A stretch of DNA of 40,317 nt from Thiocapsa sp. KS1 (GTDB lineage: Bacteria; Pseudomonadota; Gammaproteobacteria; Chromatiales; Chromatiaceae): the NCBI RefSeq assembly GCF_001499735.1, contig NZ_LN848257.1, forward strand, positions 4,256,667 to 4,296,983, written 5' to 3'. Position numbers and translations under genes: made by a program. The notes under the pieces were generated by a model. It was given only the letters and a program-made list of their open reading frames with translations. It had not been told where the DNA came from and did no database searches. Every line of letters starts with the position of its first letter. Position 1 is the stretch's first letter. Below, one piece after another: positions 8,644 to 16,501 of the stretch.

Positions 8644-8878
8644 CGTCTTCGCCGACGAAAAGTCGCTCGACCGCCTGATCGGTCTCGGGTGACCGCCAAT
8701 CAGTGGAGTAAGGCGTCAGCCCCTTCCAGGCGCCGGGCGGCTTCACTTGGGGAGGCGAATAGGCAACGATGCGGGCGACGGGTTTGCCGTTGCGGGCAAT
8801 CAGAACCTCTTCTCCCCGTTCCGCCGCGACGATCAGGCTGGAGAGTTGGCTCTTGGCTTCCAGCATGTTGACCTGCAT
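8627..8878 (-). CDS. Phd/YefM-family antitoxin
   Basis: 83 residues; the N-terminus MQVNMLEAKSQLSSLIVAAE followed by RGEEVLIARNGKPVARIVAY is the classic Phd/YefM DNA-binding fold. The C-terminal part (APWKGL-like region, SPETDQAVERLF) is the disordered toxin-binding segment. The ATG follows GGAGG by 6 bases. A perfect palindrome (8900-8917) just upstream is the likely autoregulatory operator. Partner toxin at 8260-8643. Confidence 0.85.
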   Translation of the reverse strand: MQVNMLEAKSQLSSLIVAAERGEEVLIARNGKPVARIVAYSPPQVKPPGAWKGLTPYSTDWRSPETDQAVERLFVGEDDAPAA

Positions 8879-8899
8879 TGGATACCTCCGAAATTATGT

Positions 8900-8917
8900 T
8901 TGGCTAATCCTAGCCAA
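8900..8917. promoter_or_regulatory. Palindromic operator of the Phd/PIN pair
   Basis: TTGGCTA-ATCC-TAGCCAA, a perfect 7-bp inverted repeat 22 bases upstream of the antitoxin ATG. CATAAT on the minus strand (8899-8894) lies directly next to it and could be a -10 box. Position and symmetry fit autorepression by the antitoxin or toxin-antitoxin complex. Confidence 0.55.
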
Positions 8918-9077
8918 GTCGATTCGGAGGCGCAAATGGTGTTTGGGCATGTTTGCGGATCTTGCCGAGCAATGATCCTGGATCCGACAGTTGACCGCTT
9001 CGTGCTTCATGCAAGGGTTTGACAGCCTTCGCGTTTGCGTTCATCCGAGCGCTCACCGGCCGGGTGATGGCCGCTAC

Positions 9078-9205
9078 GGCTCCTGGAGCACGCCCCGCGC
9101 GGCGCCTAGCTGCGTTGCAACTCGTTGTCGTAGAAGCACACTACGACGCCTCGTCGCGCCTTGCCGGACACCGCGCGGGACGCACTCCAGGGGCCGTTCA
9201 ACTGC
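9078..9205. repeat. Large imperfect inverted repeat in the intergenic region
   Basis: The 8879-9309 gap contains no convincing gene. It holds an imperfect inverted repeat with arms of about 26 bases (left arm CGGCTCCTGGAGCACGCCCC..., right arm matching its complement with about four mismatches) and a central perfect hairpin GTCGTAG-AAGCACA-CTACGAC. The structure resembles a folded RNA or a small non-autonomous repeat. No transposase or start signal is present. Confidence 0.4.
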
Positions 9206-9271
9206 CGGACCTAGGATGATCGCGCGGCACGCAGTGCGGAAATCGTTCGGAAATGTCGCCTGCCGCGAAAA

Positions 9272-9298
9272 CAAAAAAGGCATGCGTTTCCGCATGCC
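9272..9298 (-). terminator. Rho-independent terminator of the tRNA transcript
   Basis: On the minus strand GGCATGCG-GAAA-CGCATGCC is followed by six T. It lies 12 bases after the tRNA-Glu CCA end. Confidence 0.85.
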
Positions 9299-9309
9299 TT
9301 TGTTTTGAT

Positions 9310-9385
9310 TGGCGTCCCCACGGGGGTTCGAACCCCGGTTACCGCCGTGAAAGGGCGGTGTCCTAGGCCACTAGACGATGGGGAC
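9310..9385 (-). tRNA. tRNA-Glu (UUC)
   Basis: The 76-base minus-strand cloverleaf starts GTCCCCATCGTCTAGTGG and has the anticodon arm CCGCCCTTTCACGGCGG with anticodon TTC. The T-loop is GGTTCGAACCC, the acceptor closes with GTGGGGAC, discriminator G, and an encoded CCA. It is co-transcribed after tRNA-Ala. Confidence 0.97.
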
Positions 9386-9441
9386 GGTGACCGTTTTCAA
9401 AGATCCGACGGTGATCATGGTGCCGGATCTTTTTGCTTGAT

Positions 9442-9517
9442 TGGTGGAGCCAGGCGGGATCGAACCGCCGACCTCAACACTGCCAGTGTTGCGCTCTCCC
9501 AGCTGAGCTATGGCCCC
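9442..9517 (-). tRNA. tRNA-Ala (GGC)
   Basis: The 76-base minus-strand cloverleaf starts GGGGCCATAGCTCAGCTGGG. The anticodon arm is CAACACTGGCAGTGTTG with anticodon GGC, the T-loop GGTTCGATCCC, the acceptor GGCTCC, discriminator A and an encoded CCA. First gene of the two-tRNA unit. The spacer to tRNA-Glu contains an AAAGATCCG...CGGATCTTT stem (9395-9433) that may be a processing or attenuating structure. Confidence 0.97.
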
Positions 9518-9536
9518 GATGTCGTCGAGACGCGGA

Positions 9537-9565
9537 ATATTACCGGCGGACTTTTCGTTTGTCCA
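9537..9565 (-). promoter_or_regulatory. Sigma70 promoter of the tRNA-Ala/tRNA-Glu unit
   Basis: The -35 box TGGACA (9565-9560), a 17-base spacer and the -10 box TAATAT (9542-9537). The stretch after it is GC-rich (TCCGCGTC), as in stringently controlled stable-RNA promoters. The tRNA-Ala 5' end is 19 bases downstream of the -10 box. Confidence 0.7.
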
Positions 9566-9708
9566 GACCGGTTTTCATGCTTTGTTGCGGGCGGCGCGAC
9601 CCAATATGCTTGGCAGCTTTCCGCGAGCCCGCTCGCGGGCTTGTGCGGGGCGCGCTGCCGGTGCATGGTAAGCGCGCTTTCGAATCTACCCTCAAGGAGC
9701 CTAAATCT

Positions 9709-10596
9709 ATGATGCGGATCTTATTGTTTCTCGCGACCAACGCGGCGATTCTCGTCGTCATCAGCGTCGTCTTCCGGTTGTTGGGGATCGACAGCCTGCT
9801 GCTCGAGGGCGGCGGACTCGACATGAACGCGCTCCTGATCATGTCGGCCATCATCGGTTTCAGCGGATCGCTGATCTCGCTGTTCCTGTCGAAGATGATG
9901 GCCAAGCGCGGGATGGGCGTGCAGGTCATCGAGCAGCCCTCCACCCCGTTCGAACGCTGGTTGATGGAAACGGTCGCGCGTCAGTCCCAGGCGGCCGGCA
10001 TCAGGATGCCTGAGGTCGGCATCTTCGACTCGCCCGAACCCAACGCCTTTGCCACGGGCTGGAACCGCAACGACGCCCTGGTGGCGGTCAGTACCGGGCT
10101 CTTGCAGCACATGACCAAGGACGAGGTCGAGGCGGTCGTGGGCCACGAGATCAGTCATGTTGCGAACGGCGACATGGTGACGCTGGCGTTGATCCAGGGT
10201 GTGGTGAACACCTTCGTGGTGTTCCTGGCGCGCATCATCGGTCACACGGTCGACCGCGTGGTCTTCAAGAACGAAGAGGGCCAAGGCATTGCCTATTTCG
10301 TCGTCTCGATCGTCGCCGAGATCCTGCTCTCCTTCCTGGCCAGCATGATCGTGATGTGGTTCTCGCGTTACCGCGAATTCCGGGCCGACGCCGGCGGCGC
10401 GCGTCTGAGCAGCCGCACCCAGATGGCCAATGCCCTGCGGGCCTTGCAGCGTGTCCATCAGCCGCAGGATCTTCCTGCCGGGGAGTTCGCGGCATTCGGC
10501 ATCTCGGGGAATATCGGGCAAGGTCTGAAGGTGCTGTTCTCCAGCCATCCGCCGTTGGAGAAGCGGATCGCCGCCCTTGAGCAGGGGCGCGGCTGA
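9709..10596 (+). CDS. htpX: Membrane protease HtpX
   Basis: 295 residues (E. coli HtpX is 293). The start is ATG 9709, or the adjacent ATG at 9712, with AAGGAG about 9 bases upstream; the open frame extends further left but runs through the tRNA-Ala gene. Two N-terminal membrane segments (ILLFLATNAAILVVISVVF; NALLIMSAIIGFSGSLISLF) are followed by the zinc site HEISH at about residue 146 and two more membrane segments. The third zinc ligand is in the SRYREFRADAGGA motif. HtpX is an inner-membrane M48 metallopeptidase that degrades misfolded membrane proteins together with FtsH. The HPPLEKRIAAL end is typical of the family. Monocistronic, with a terminator at 10662. Confidence 0.95.
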   Translation: MMRILLFLATNAAILVVISVVFRLLGIDSLLLEGGGLDMNALLIMSAIIGFSGSLISLFLSKMMAKRGMGVQVIEQPSTPFERWLMETVARQSQAAGIRMPEVGIFDSPEPNAFATGWNRNDALVAVSTGLLQHMTKDEVEAVVGHEISHVANGDMVTLALIQGVVNTFVVFLARIIGHTVDRVVFKNEEGQGIAYFVVSIVAEILLSFLASMIVMWFSRYREFRADAGGARLSSRTQMANALRALQRVHQPQDLPAGEFAAFGISGNIGQGLKVLFSSHPPLEKRIAALEQGRG

Positions 10597-10661
10597 TTCG
10601 GAATGCGTCGGCTTCCTGCAACGACAGGGTAGCCGACGCCTGCGGCCCGAGCGAGCGCATG

Positions 10662-10683
10662 GCCTGAGCCAGGCGCTTTTTTT
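10662..10683 (+). terminator. Rho-independent terminator after htpX
   Basis: GCCTG-AGC-CAGGC stem followed by GC and seven T, 66 bases after the htpX stop codon. Confidence 0.75.
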
Positions 10684-10794
10684 CGTGCCGGAGCCGGCGT
10701 TTTTCCGCCTCGTTCCTTGGCATGACGCGACCCGGCCGCCATCTCACCCCGAAGAAGGCGATCGAAGCGGCTTGTCACAGCGACGGGTGAGGGC

Positions 10795-11385
10795 ATGTGG
10801 CGAAACACAGATGACGGCTACGGATGGGTTGCCGTGGTGCTGCACTGGCTGGTTGCAGTGGTTGTCGTCGGCCTCTTCGCGCTGGGTCTGTGGATGGTGG
10901 AGCTGACCTACTACGACCCCTGGTATCGACGGGCGACGGACATCCATAAGGGTGTCGGGATCCTCCTGTTTCTCGTCATGCTGGCTCGACTCGGTTGGCA
11001 GCTGGCCAACCCCCGCCCGGCGCCGGAATCCACACACTCCCGCCTGGAGCGTGTCACCTCCGCGATCACGCATGTCCTTCTGTACGTCCTGATGTTTGCG
11101 GTGATGACGGCGGGATATCTGATCTCCAGCGCGGACGGGCGTGCGATCGATGTCTTTGGTCTTTTCACCGTTCCGCCCACCATCGCGGGTCTGCCTGGAC
11201 AGGCCGACATTGCCGGGGACGTCCATCTAGCGTTGGCGATCGCCCTGATCGTTCTGGCCGGAATTCATTCACTTGCCGCGTTGAAGCATCATTTCATCGA
11301 TCGCGACCGCACGCTGTCGCGGATGCTCGGGCGCCGCACTCCGCGTCCGTTGCGGTCCAATGCAAATTCGAGGAGAGGAGCATGA
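10795..11385 (+). CDS. Cytochrome b561 family protein
   Basis: 196 residues with four membrane helices and the paired histidines of the bacterial b561/NiFe-hydrogenase-like di-haem b fold: VLHWLVAVVVVGLFALG, DIHKGVGILLFLVMLARL, ITHVLLYVLMFAVMTAGY, and VHLALAIALIVLAGIHSLAA with LKHHFIDRD at the end. These proteins move electrons from membrane quinols or to superoxide (CybB is the E. coli example). The stop codon overlaps the YceI start (ATGA), so the two are one operon, a pairing common in proteobacteria. Confidence 0.9.
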   Translation: MWRNTDDGYGWVAVVLHWLVAVVVVGLFALGLWMVELTYYDPWYRRATDIHKGVGILLFLVMLARLGWQLANPRPAPESTHSRLERVTSAITHVLLYVLMFAVMTAGYLISSADGRAIDVFGLFTVPPTIAGLPGQADIAGDVHLALAIALIVLAGIHSLAALKHHFIDRDRTLSRMLGRRTPRPLRSNANSRRGA

Positions 11386-11981
11386 AGACAATGAAGATCA
11401 AGATGTTGCCGGTCGCGATCTGGTGTCTTGCCGTTGTTTCCGCGATCCCTGCCGTCGCGACGGCGGCGGTCGAGCGCTATGTGATCGACACCGAGGGCGG
11501 CCATGCCTTCGTACAGTTTCGCATCAAGCATCTCGCCTACAGCTGGCTGTACGGGCGTTTCAATGACTTCTCGGGCACCTTTACCTACGATACCGAGGAT
11601 ACGAGCAATTCGAAGGTCGAGGTGACCATCGACACCGCCAGCCTGGACTCGAATCACGCCGAGCGCGACAAGCATCTACGCGGCAAGGATTTCCTCGATG
11701 TCGACCGCTATCCGCAGGCGTCGTTCAAGTCGATGGCCTACAAGGAGACCGGCTTCAACACCTCGGTGCTCGAAGGCGAGCTCACCCTCAAAGGCATCAC
11801 CAAACCGGTCCGGATCGAGGTGCAGCGCATCGGCAACGGGCCGGATCCCTGGGGCGGATACCGGCGCGGATTTCAGGGGTCGACCAGCTTTGCGCTCAAG
11901 GACTTCGGGATCGACTACAACCTGGGGCCCGCGGCCAGAGAGGTGGAGATGATCCTCTCCATCGAAGGGGTTCGGCAGTAG
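11382..11981 (+). CDS. YceI family periplasmic lipid-binding protein
   Basis: 199 residues. The start is ATG 11382 with AGGAGAGGAG directly upstream; it overlaps the cytochrome b561 stop. Signal peptide MKTMKIKMLPVAIWCLAVVS then AIPAVATAA. The mature part has YceI features: YVIDTEGGHAFVQFRIKH, SWLYGRFNDFSGTFTYD, SLDSNHAERDKHLRGKDFLD and LTLKGITKPVRIEV. YceI proteins are periplasmic beta-barrels that hold a polyisoprenoid such as a quinone-like lipid in their core. The coupling to a quinol-reactive cytochrome b561 suggests a shared isoprenoid or quinone function. Confidence 0.92.
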   Translation: MKTMKIKMLPVAIWCLAVVSAIPAVATAAVERYVIDTEGGHAFVQFRIKHLAYSWLYGRFNDFSGTFTYDTEDTSNSKVEVTIDTASLDSNHAERDKHLRGKDFLDVDRYPQASFKSMAYKETGFNTSVLEGELTLKGITKPVRIEVQRIGNGPDPWGGYRRGFQGSTSFALKDFGIDYNLGPAAREVEMILSIEGVRQ

Positions 11982-12030
11982 GGTACAGGGGGTATGATTC
12001 CGTCACTCGAAACAACCGACGAGACGCGCC

Positions 12031-12342
12031 ATGCAACCTCGCACTGTCCTGATGGGTCTGGTCTTCCTTGCGATTGCTCCGATGTCGAATGCGGATGGAT
12101 TGGGCCAGCCGATCACGGTCGAAATCGTCAATCCCGGCTTCGATGAACGCATGATCGAGGTCGTCGACAACATCTGCCGAGAGGTCGTGGTGTCGGCGAC
12201 GTTGGCCGCGGAGTCGAGTGTCAGGGCACATATCTGTACCCGAGGCATGGGCAAGGGCGACGTGACGATTCGCAACACCCTCACGGGAGCGCAGCAGCGA
12301 CATGCCGATATCATCGGCGACGCGCGGTTGACGGCGCCTTAG
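12031..12342 (+). CDS. Small secreted protein of unknown function
   Basis: 103 residues: a signal peptide MQPRTVLMGLVFLAIAPMSN-ADG, then a short mature domain with two cysteines (DNICREVVVS and RAHICTRGMGK) that could form a disulfide. It follows the YceI gene by 50 bases on the same strand and converges with the HAD gene, with 12 bases between stop codons. I do not recognise the family. The codon pattern and signal peptide support it as a real gene. Confidence 0.6.
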   Translation: MQPRTVLMGLVFLAIAPMSNADGLGQPITVEIVNPGFDERMIEVVDNICREVVVSATLAAESSVRAHICTRGMGKGDVTIRNTLTGAQQRHADIIGDARLTAP

Positions 12343-12354
12343 GAAGGATCCGGA

Positions 12355-13170
12355 TCAAGCGAGCATCCCCGGGAGATCCCGGTCCAAGGCATCGATCAAA
12401 TCGTCCAGGCTGGTCAGATCGTAATCCGGCGGCGGCATGCCTGCGATCCAGGGACGACCCGGAGCGAACCGGCCGGTGCGTACGAGCGCCGTCCACATGC
12501 CGAGCCGCTCGGCCCCTGCGATGTCCGTGTCCGGACGGTCGCCGACCATCATGCATTCGGCCGCCGTGCAGCCGAGGATTTCGAGCGACATCTCGTAGAG
12601 CAGGGGCTCGGGTTTGCCGACGAAGGTGGGTGTGACACCGGTTGCGGCAGCAAAGGGTGCAACCAAGGCGCCGCCGCCGGGCAGCACCAGATGACGGTCG
12701 TTGCGGATCCCGTCGACGGCGGTGTCCGGATTCGTGGCGACCAGACGGGCGCCCCGGCCGAGGATGAGATTGATGCCGACGGTGAGCTGCTCGAAATCCA
12801 ACCCCGGCCCCTCGCCCACGACGACCACGTCGGCGCGCTCGGCGTCCGGCGTTCCGACCGAGCGCAGCGCCGCATCCAGCCCGCCTGCACCGACGGCGAA
12901 GTAGCGGAATCCGGGCCGCACATGGGCCAACCAGCGCGCCGTGGCCAAGGCGGACGTGATGATCCGCTCCGGGTCCGGTCGCGGCAGCCCCATTGAGGCA
13001 AAGCCGTCCGCGACCTGCTCTGGCGTGCGGATCGGATTGTTGGTGACGAAGGCGTGCGGTGTCGAGTGCAGTCGGCGGAGCAGCCGCTGCGCGCCCGGCA
13101 GCGGACGGTCTCCGTGGAAGAGGAGACCGTCCATGTCGAGCAGCAGGGCGCGGGGCAGCGGGCGTTTCAT
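12355..13170 (-). CDS. HAD-IIA (NagD-like) phosphatase
   Basis: 271 residues. Motif I is LLLDMDGLLFHGDRPLPGA, with nucleophile Asp12 and Asp14. Motif II is FVTNNPIRTPEQVA, a NagD-type TNN. The substrate-binding region is GKPEPLLYEMSLEILG, and motif III/IV is MMVGDRPDTDIAGAERLGM. The family dephosphorylates sugar phosphates, nucleotides, phosphoglycolate or pyridoxal phosphate; the substrate here is not evident. The ATG follows the DUF3501 stop codon with no spacing, so it is co-transcribed with DUF3501. Confidence 0.88.
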   Translation of the reverse strand: MKRPLPRALLLDMDGLLFHGDRPLPGAQRLLRRLHSTPHAFVTNNPIRTPEQVADGFASMGLPRPDPERIITSALATARWLAHVRPGFRYFAVGAGGLDAALRSVGTPDAERADVVVVGEGPGLDFEQLTVGINLILGRGARLVATNPDTAVDGIRNDRHLVLPGGGALVAPFAAATGVTPTFVGKPEPLLYEMSLEILGCTAAECMMVGDRPDTDIAGAERLGMWTALVRTGRFAPGRPWIAGMPPPDYDLTSLDDLIDALDRDLPGMLA

Positions 13171-13752
13171 TCAGTCGGCGAGGTCGCGTGCGAGCGCGTC
13201 GCGGACCTCGGGTGTTGCCTCGACCTGATAACGGTACTCCGGATGATCGGTCCCGAGCGCAAGCGTTGTGCCCTGTTTCATCGCCGCGGCCATCGGCGTA
13301 GTGAGCTCGAAACGCAGGAAATGCACGGCCGATGTCTTGGTCGCGTCCTCGCGCTCCATGTCCTCGTCGGCGATCGCATAGACCCGATCGAAATCGGCGA
13401 CCTGGACCCACACCCGATCCTCGATCCCGCGCAGCCGCGTCAGGGCATCGCGCCGCTCCTCGATGTCCTCGTACTCTATCATGAAGGTCGCCTTCCAATT
13501 GCTCCCGTCCGGGATCAGCGGGTTGTAGGCATCCAACTCGTCCTGAATCCCTGCCGACTCGAAGATCCGCTCGGCCCGCAGCATCTCTTGGATCTGATAC
13601 TGCATGGTCAGGCGATCCTCGAAATAGAGCGTGGCATGGGTGCCGATCGCCACCTGCCGATACTTCTTGTGGGCCATCACGCGGGCCCGGAAATCACCGC
13701 GAACCTCCGCGTACTTCTCGAGGCTGTAAAGGTCGTCTCGTGTCAGATGCAT
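13171..13752 (-). CDS. DUF3501 family protein
   Basis: 193 residues from ATG 13752 (GGAG 8 bases upstream); a longer in-frame start at 13929 would add low-complexity sequence from a repeat region. Sequence marks: MHLTRDDLYSLEKYAEVRGD, HATLYFEDRLTMQYQIQEML, IPDGSNWKATFMIEYEDIEE and AVHFLRFELT. DUF3501 genes are often found next to rubrerythrin-like and CCG-domain FeS oxidoreductase genes, as with the gene at 14051-15391 here. Function unproven; a redox or peroxide-stress role is inferred only from context. Confidence 0.85.
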   Translation of the reverse strand: MHLTRDDLYSLEKYAEVRGDFRARVMAHKKYRQVAIGTHATLYFEDRLTMQYQIQEMLRAERIFESAGIQDELDAYNPLIPDGSNWKATFMIEYEDIEERRDALTRLRGIEDRVWVQVADFDRVYAIADEDMEREDATKTSAVHFLRFELTTPMAAAMKQGTTLALGTDHPEYRYQVEATPEVRDALARDLAD

Positions 13753-13838
13753 AGTCGTCTCCAAACCGATTGAGATGTCGATGCCGCCGCGATTCCTGAC
13801 CAAAAGGCCGGCAGGTAGGGTGGGCGAGCGAGAGTGAA

Positions 13839-13870
13839 GTCCACCGATTTCCGCACCGGCGTTGGTGGAC
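13839..13870. repeat. GTCCACC...GGTGGAC intergenic hairpin repeat
   Basis: Perfect 7-base arms (13839-13845 and 13864-13870) in a TAGGGTGGGC/GTCCACC context, typical of dispersed REP-like repeats in such genomes. It lies in the 298-base gap 13753-14050, which otherwise holds the element at 13974 and no gene. Confidence 0.45.
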
Positions 13871-13973
13871 TGCGCGGCGCTTGTCCGCACTCCGTGCGAT
13901 GGCATAGGTGTAGGCGGCGTTATGGGCACGGCCGTGCGTTCAGGGCGGCGTCCATGGATCGTTGAGCTCAGCT

Positions 13974-14054
13974 TTAAACCCGCTGGCCGTCAGGACAGCG
14001 GAAGAGGACGACTGCAAGTCGTCGATCCCGGGCCGTCGCCGCTTCGCGGTTCAG
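13974..14054. repeat. Degenerate TIR element (copy H)
   Basis: 81 bases with ends TTAAACCCGC and GCGGTTCAG. The right end carries the TGA of the CCG gene at the same offset as in copies A, D and G. The left end has one extra C. Part of its interior (14008-14047) is repeated at 39110-39150. Confidence 0.45.
14008..14047 (-). repeat. 40-bp dispersed repeat with ACGACT-TGC-AGTCGT hairpin, copy 1
   Basis: The minus strand reads GCGAAGCGGCGACGGCCCGG then GATCGACGACTTGCAGTCGT. Copy 2 at 39110-39150 differs at a few positions and has one extra base. Confidence 0.65.
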
Positions 14055-15391
14055 AGGCCGTAGGCCATCCGCAACAGGCTCAGCGGATGCCGCTGCTCGC
14101 CGTCCTTTCCCAAGGCATGCGCGATATGGGCGCCGGCCATCGGGCAGTCGCTGCCGAAGTGATCCGGTGCCGCCTTCTCCACGCGGCCCGCAACCGGGCG
14201 CACGATCTTCATCGCGGAGGCGTAATACTCCTTCTTCACCGCATAGGTGCCGTCGTGGCCCGAGCAACGCTCGATGATCTCCACTGTTGTGTCCGGCACG
14301 AGTGCCAGGACCTCGCGGGTCTTCTGCCCGATGTTTTGGACCCGCTGATGACAAGACGCCTGATAGACGACATTGCCCAGCGGCTTCTTGAAATCCGTGT
14401 TGAGCTTGCCGTGCTTGTGACGGAGCATCAGGTATTCGAAGGGGTCGAAGATGTGCGCCTTGACCGCCTGAACGTCCGGGTCTTCGGGGAACATCAGGGG
14501 CAATTCCTGTTTGAACATGAGCACGCAGGACGGGATCATGGCGACGATGTCCCAGCCGTCGTCGACCAGGTGCTTGAGCACCGGGATGTTGACGTCTTTC
14601 GCGGCCTTGACGGCCTCCAGGTCGCCCAGCTCCAGCTTGGGCATGCCGCAGCATTGCTCTTTCTCGGGAAGCGTGACCGGGATGCCCGAGTGCTCGAAGA
14701 CGGCGATCAGGTCGGCGTTCACGCCGGGCTCGTTGTAATTGCCGTAACAGGTGGTGAAGAGTGCGACCTTGCCGGTGGTCGGGCCGGCCGGCTCGCCGAC
14801 GGCGGAGCGGCCGATGCGGGCCTTCTCGCTCTTGCGCAGTGTGTCGCTCACGTAGGGCGGAACCCGCGCATCCTTGTGGACGCCGAGCACGGCCTCGAGC
14901 GCTTGTCGTCCGACCGAATTGGCGTTGACCGCGTTGACCAGTCCGTTGACGACCGGGATCCCGGCGAGCGAGCCGACGGTGTCCGTGCTGGTGAGGATGC
15001 GATCGCGCATCTTCACGTTGCCTTGCCGATATTTGACGGCCTTGGCGCGCAGCATCAGGTGCGGGAAGTCCAGGTTCCATTCGTGCGGGGGCACGTAGGG
15101 ACACTTGGTCATGTAGCACAGATCGCAGAGATAACAGTGGTCGACGACACTCCAATAGTCTTCCTTGGCGACGCCGTCGACCTCCATCGATTCGGACCCG
15201 TCCACCAGATCGAACAGCGTCGGGAAGGATTGGCAGAGGCTGACGCAGCGGCGACAGCCGTGACAGATGTCGAAGACGCGCTCCAGCTCCTTGTCGAGCG
15301 AGGCCTGGTCATAGAAATCAGCACTTTGCCAGTCGAGCGGGTGACGGGTCGGGGCTTCGAGACTTCCCTCCCGGCTGATTGACGTCGCCAT
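14051..15391 (-). CDS. CCG-domain FeS oxidoreductase (GlpC/HdrB-like)
   Basis: 446 residues. The N-terminal part carries two [4Fe-4S] motifs: ICHGCRRCVSLCQSFP (Cys43, 46, 49, 53) and HCYLCDLCYMTKCPYVPP (Cys86, 89, 92, 97). Two CCG domains follow, with EKEQCCGMPKLELGD and later ASCHQRVQNIG with ERCSGHDGTY. This is the architecture of GlpC, HdrB-like subunits and lactate or glycolate oxidase electron-transfer subunits. It would pass electrons from a flavoprotein or rubrerythrin to quinone. DUF3501 follows downstream on the same strand, about 300 bases away. The rubrerythrin gene that often accompanies this pair is not seen in the upstream gap. Confidence 0.88.
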   Translation of the reverse strand: MATSISREGSLEAPTRHPLDWQSADFYDQASLDKELERVFDICHGCRRCVSLCQSFPTLFDLVDGSESMEVDGVAKEDYWSVVDHCYLCDLCYMTKCPYVPPHEWNLDFPHLMLRAKAVKYRQGNVKMRDRILTSTDTVGSLAGIPVVNGLVNAVNANSVGRQALEAVLGVHKDARVPPYVSDTLRKSEKARIGRSAVGEPAGPTTGKVALFTTCYGNYNEPGVNADLIAVFEHSGIPVTLPEKEQCCGMPKLELGDLEAVKAAKDVNIPVLKHLVDDGWDIVAMIPSCVLMFKQELPLMFPEDPDVQAVKAHIFDPFEYLMLRHKHGKLNTDFKKPLGNVVYQASCHQRVQNIGQKTREVLALVPDTTVEIIERCSGHDGTYAVKKEYYASAMKIVRPVAGRVEKAAPDHFGSDCPMAGAHIAHALGKDGEQRHPLSLLRMAYGL

Positions 15392-15672
15392 GCGCTAACC
15401 TCCCCTGAAACGGTGGTGTCCGTGGTCCGAGCGCGTCGAGTCCGGGTCGTCACCCTCGGTTGGTGCACCGGCCGATCCGACCGGGGGGCGGCACCCGGTC
15501 TCGACGGACTGAGCTCGTCGACGGCTGCGGCCATCTTCGGTCTCGACGATACCCTAACTGTAGACGGGCCTGTGTCGGCGTACCAATCGCTGGGGCGAAT
15601 CGACATCATCGTCGGAACGAACCGTGGGGGCTTGGCCGGCGACGCGCGAAAGCCTTTTGCGGCGTCGGTCGG

Positions 15673-16221
15673 CTACAGCAGCTTTTCGATCGCCTTGACG
15701 ATCTTGCGGTCATCCGGCTTGGTGAAGCTGACGTAATGGTCCACCAGGTTTCCGTCTCGATCGATCAGGTACTTGTAGAAATTCCACTTCGGATAGGGTG
15801 CGCCGGCTTCGGCCAGTCGCTGGAAGAGCGGGGATGCCGCACCCTTCTTGACACTGACCTTCTCGAACATCGGAAACTCGACCGAGTAGGTCAGGCGACA
15901 GAACTTCTCGATCTCCTCTTCGTTCCCCGGCTCCTGGTTCGCGAAATCGTTCGACGGGAAGCCCAGGACGACAAGGCCCTGATCCTTGTATTTGCCGTAG
16001 AGTGCTTCAAGGCCCTCGTACTGAGACGTGAAGCCGCACTTGCTGGCGGTGTTGACGATCAGAACGACCTTGCCCCGATAGGCTTCGCAGAGGTTGACGA
16101 CCTCCTGTCCCGCGAGTCGACGCACCTCGACATCGAGAAGTGGCGAGCAGGGCGGGGTGGCGGCGCTTACTGTGTGACTCATGACGGCGATTCCTAAGGC
16201 AAGTAATGTGGTCTTCGTCAT
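15673..16221 (-). CDS. Secreted glutathione peroxidase-family protein
   Basis: 182 residues from ATG 16221. The N-terminus MTKTTLLALGIAVMSHTVSA is a signal peptide, so the enzyme probably works in the periplasm. The catalytic set is complete: Cys62 in IVNTASKCGFTSQYEGL (Cys, not selenocysteine), Gln in FPSNDFANQEPG, and Trp in PKWNFYKYLID. It reduces hydroperoxides, more likely with thioredoxin-like donors than glutathione. The start is placed by the signal peptide because no strong ribosome-binding site is visible. It is divergent from fpr; the 280-base gap between them should hold both promoters. Confidence 0.9.
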   Translation of the reverse strand: MTKTTLLALGIAVMSHTVSAATPPCSPLLDVEVRRLAGQEVVNLCEAYRGKVVLIVNTASKCGFTSQYEGLEALYGKYKDQGLVVLGFPSNDFANQEPGNEEEIEKFCRLTYSVEFPMFEKVSVKKGAASPLFQRLAEAGAPYPKWNFYKYLIDRDGNLVDHYVSFTKPDDRKIVKAIEKLL

Positions 16222-16501
16222 CGGGCGCGGTCTCTCGGGCGTTGTCGATGCATCATTGTCCGCGAGGTAATGGAGAAAACGACAAATGCAATCCCGCTGC
16301 GTGGCGAGGCGACGCGGCGTCTCCGCCACGCAGACGAGAGTGACGGCGGCGACGATTTGAAAATCCTCGGCGGGCACCAACTTGCAACAGTGACCGCGGG
16401 CGCTCACGCCGGCGGATTCGCGAATGTGTCGTCCGGCACCCGGCGCGACGCGTGGAATCGGGATACGTTGGGTTTGGAATCAACGAGGAGCAGGATCGGC
16501 T

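Noticed and set aside
9433-9708. Upstream extension of htpX
   Set aside because: It runs through the tRNA-Ala gene and its promoter on the other strand; a good ribosome-binding site precedes ATG 9709.
12311-13498. Alternative minus-strand frame over the HAD and DUF3501 genes
   Set aside because: Arg/Gly-rich out-of-frame translation without motifs; the HAD and DUF3501 frames have clear family signatures.
13862-15382. Plus-strand frame of about 500 codons opposite the CCG protein
   Set aside because: Antisense shadow; the FeS cysteine motifs define the minus-strand gene.
15392-15672. Short plus-strand frame between the CCG and peroxidase genes
   Set aside because: No ribosome-binding site, no domain, and compositional bias of shadow sequence; the gap probably holds the promoter of the CCG gene.
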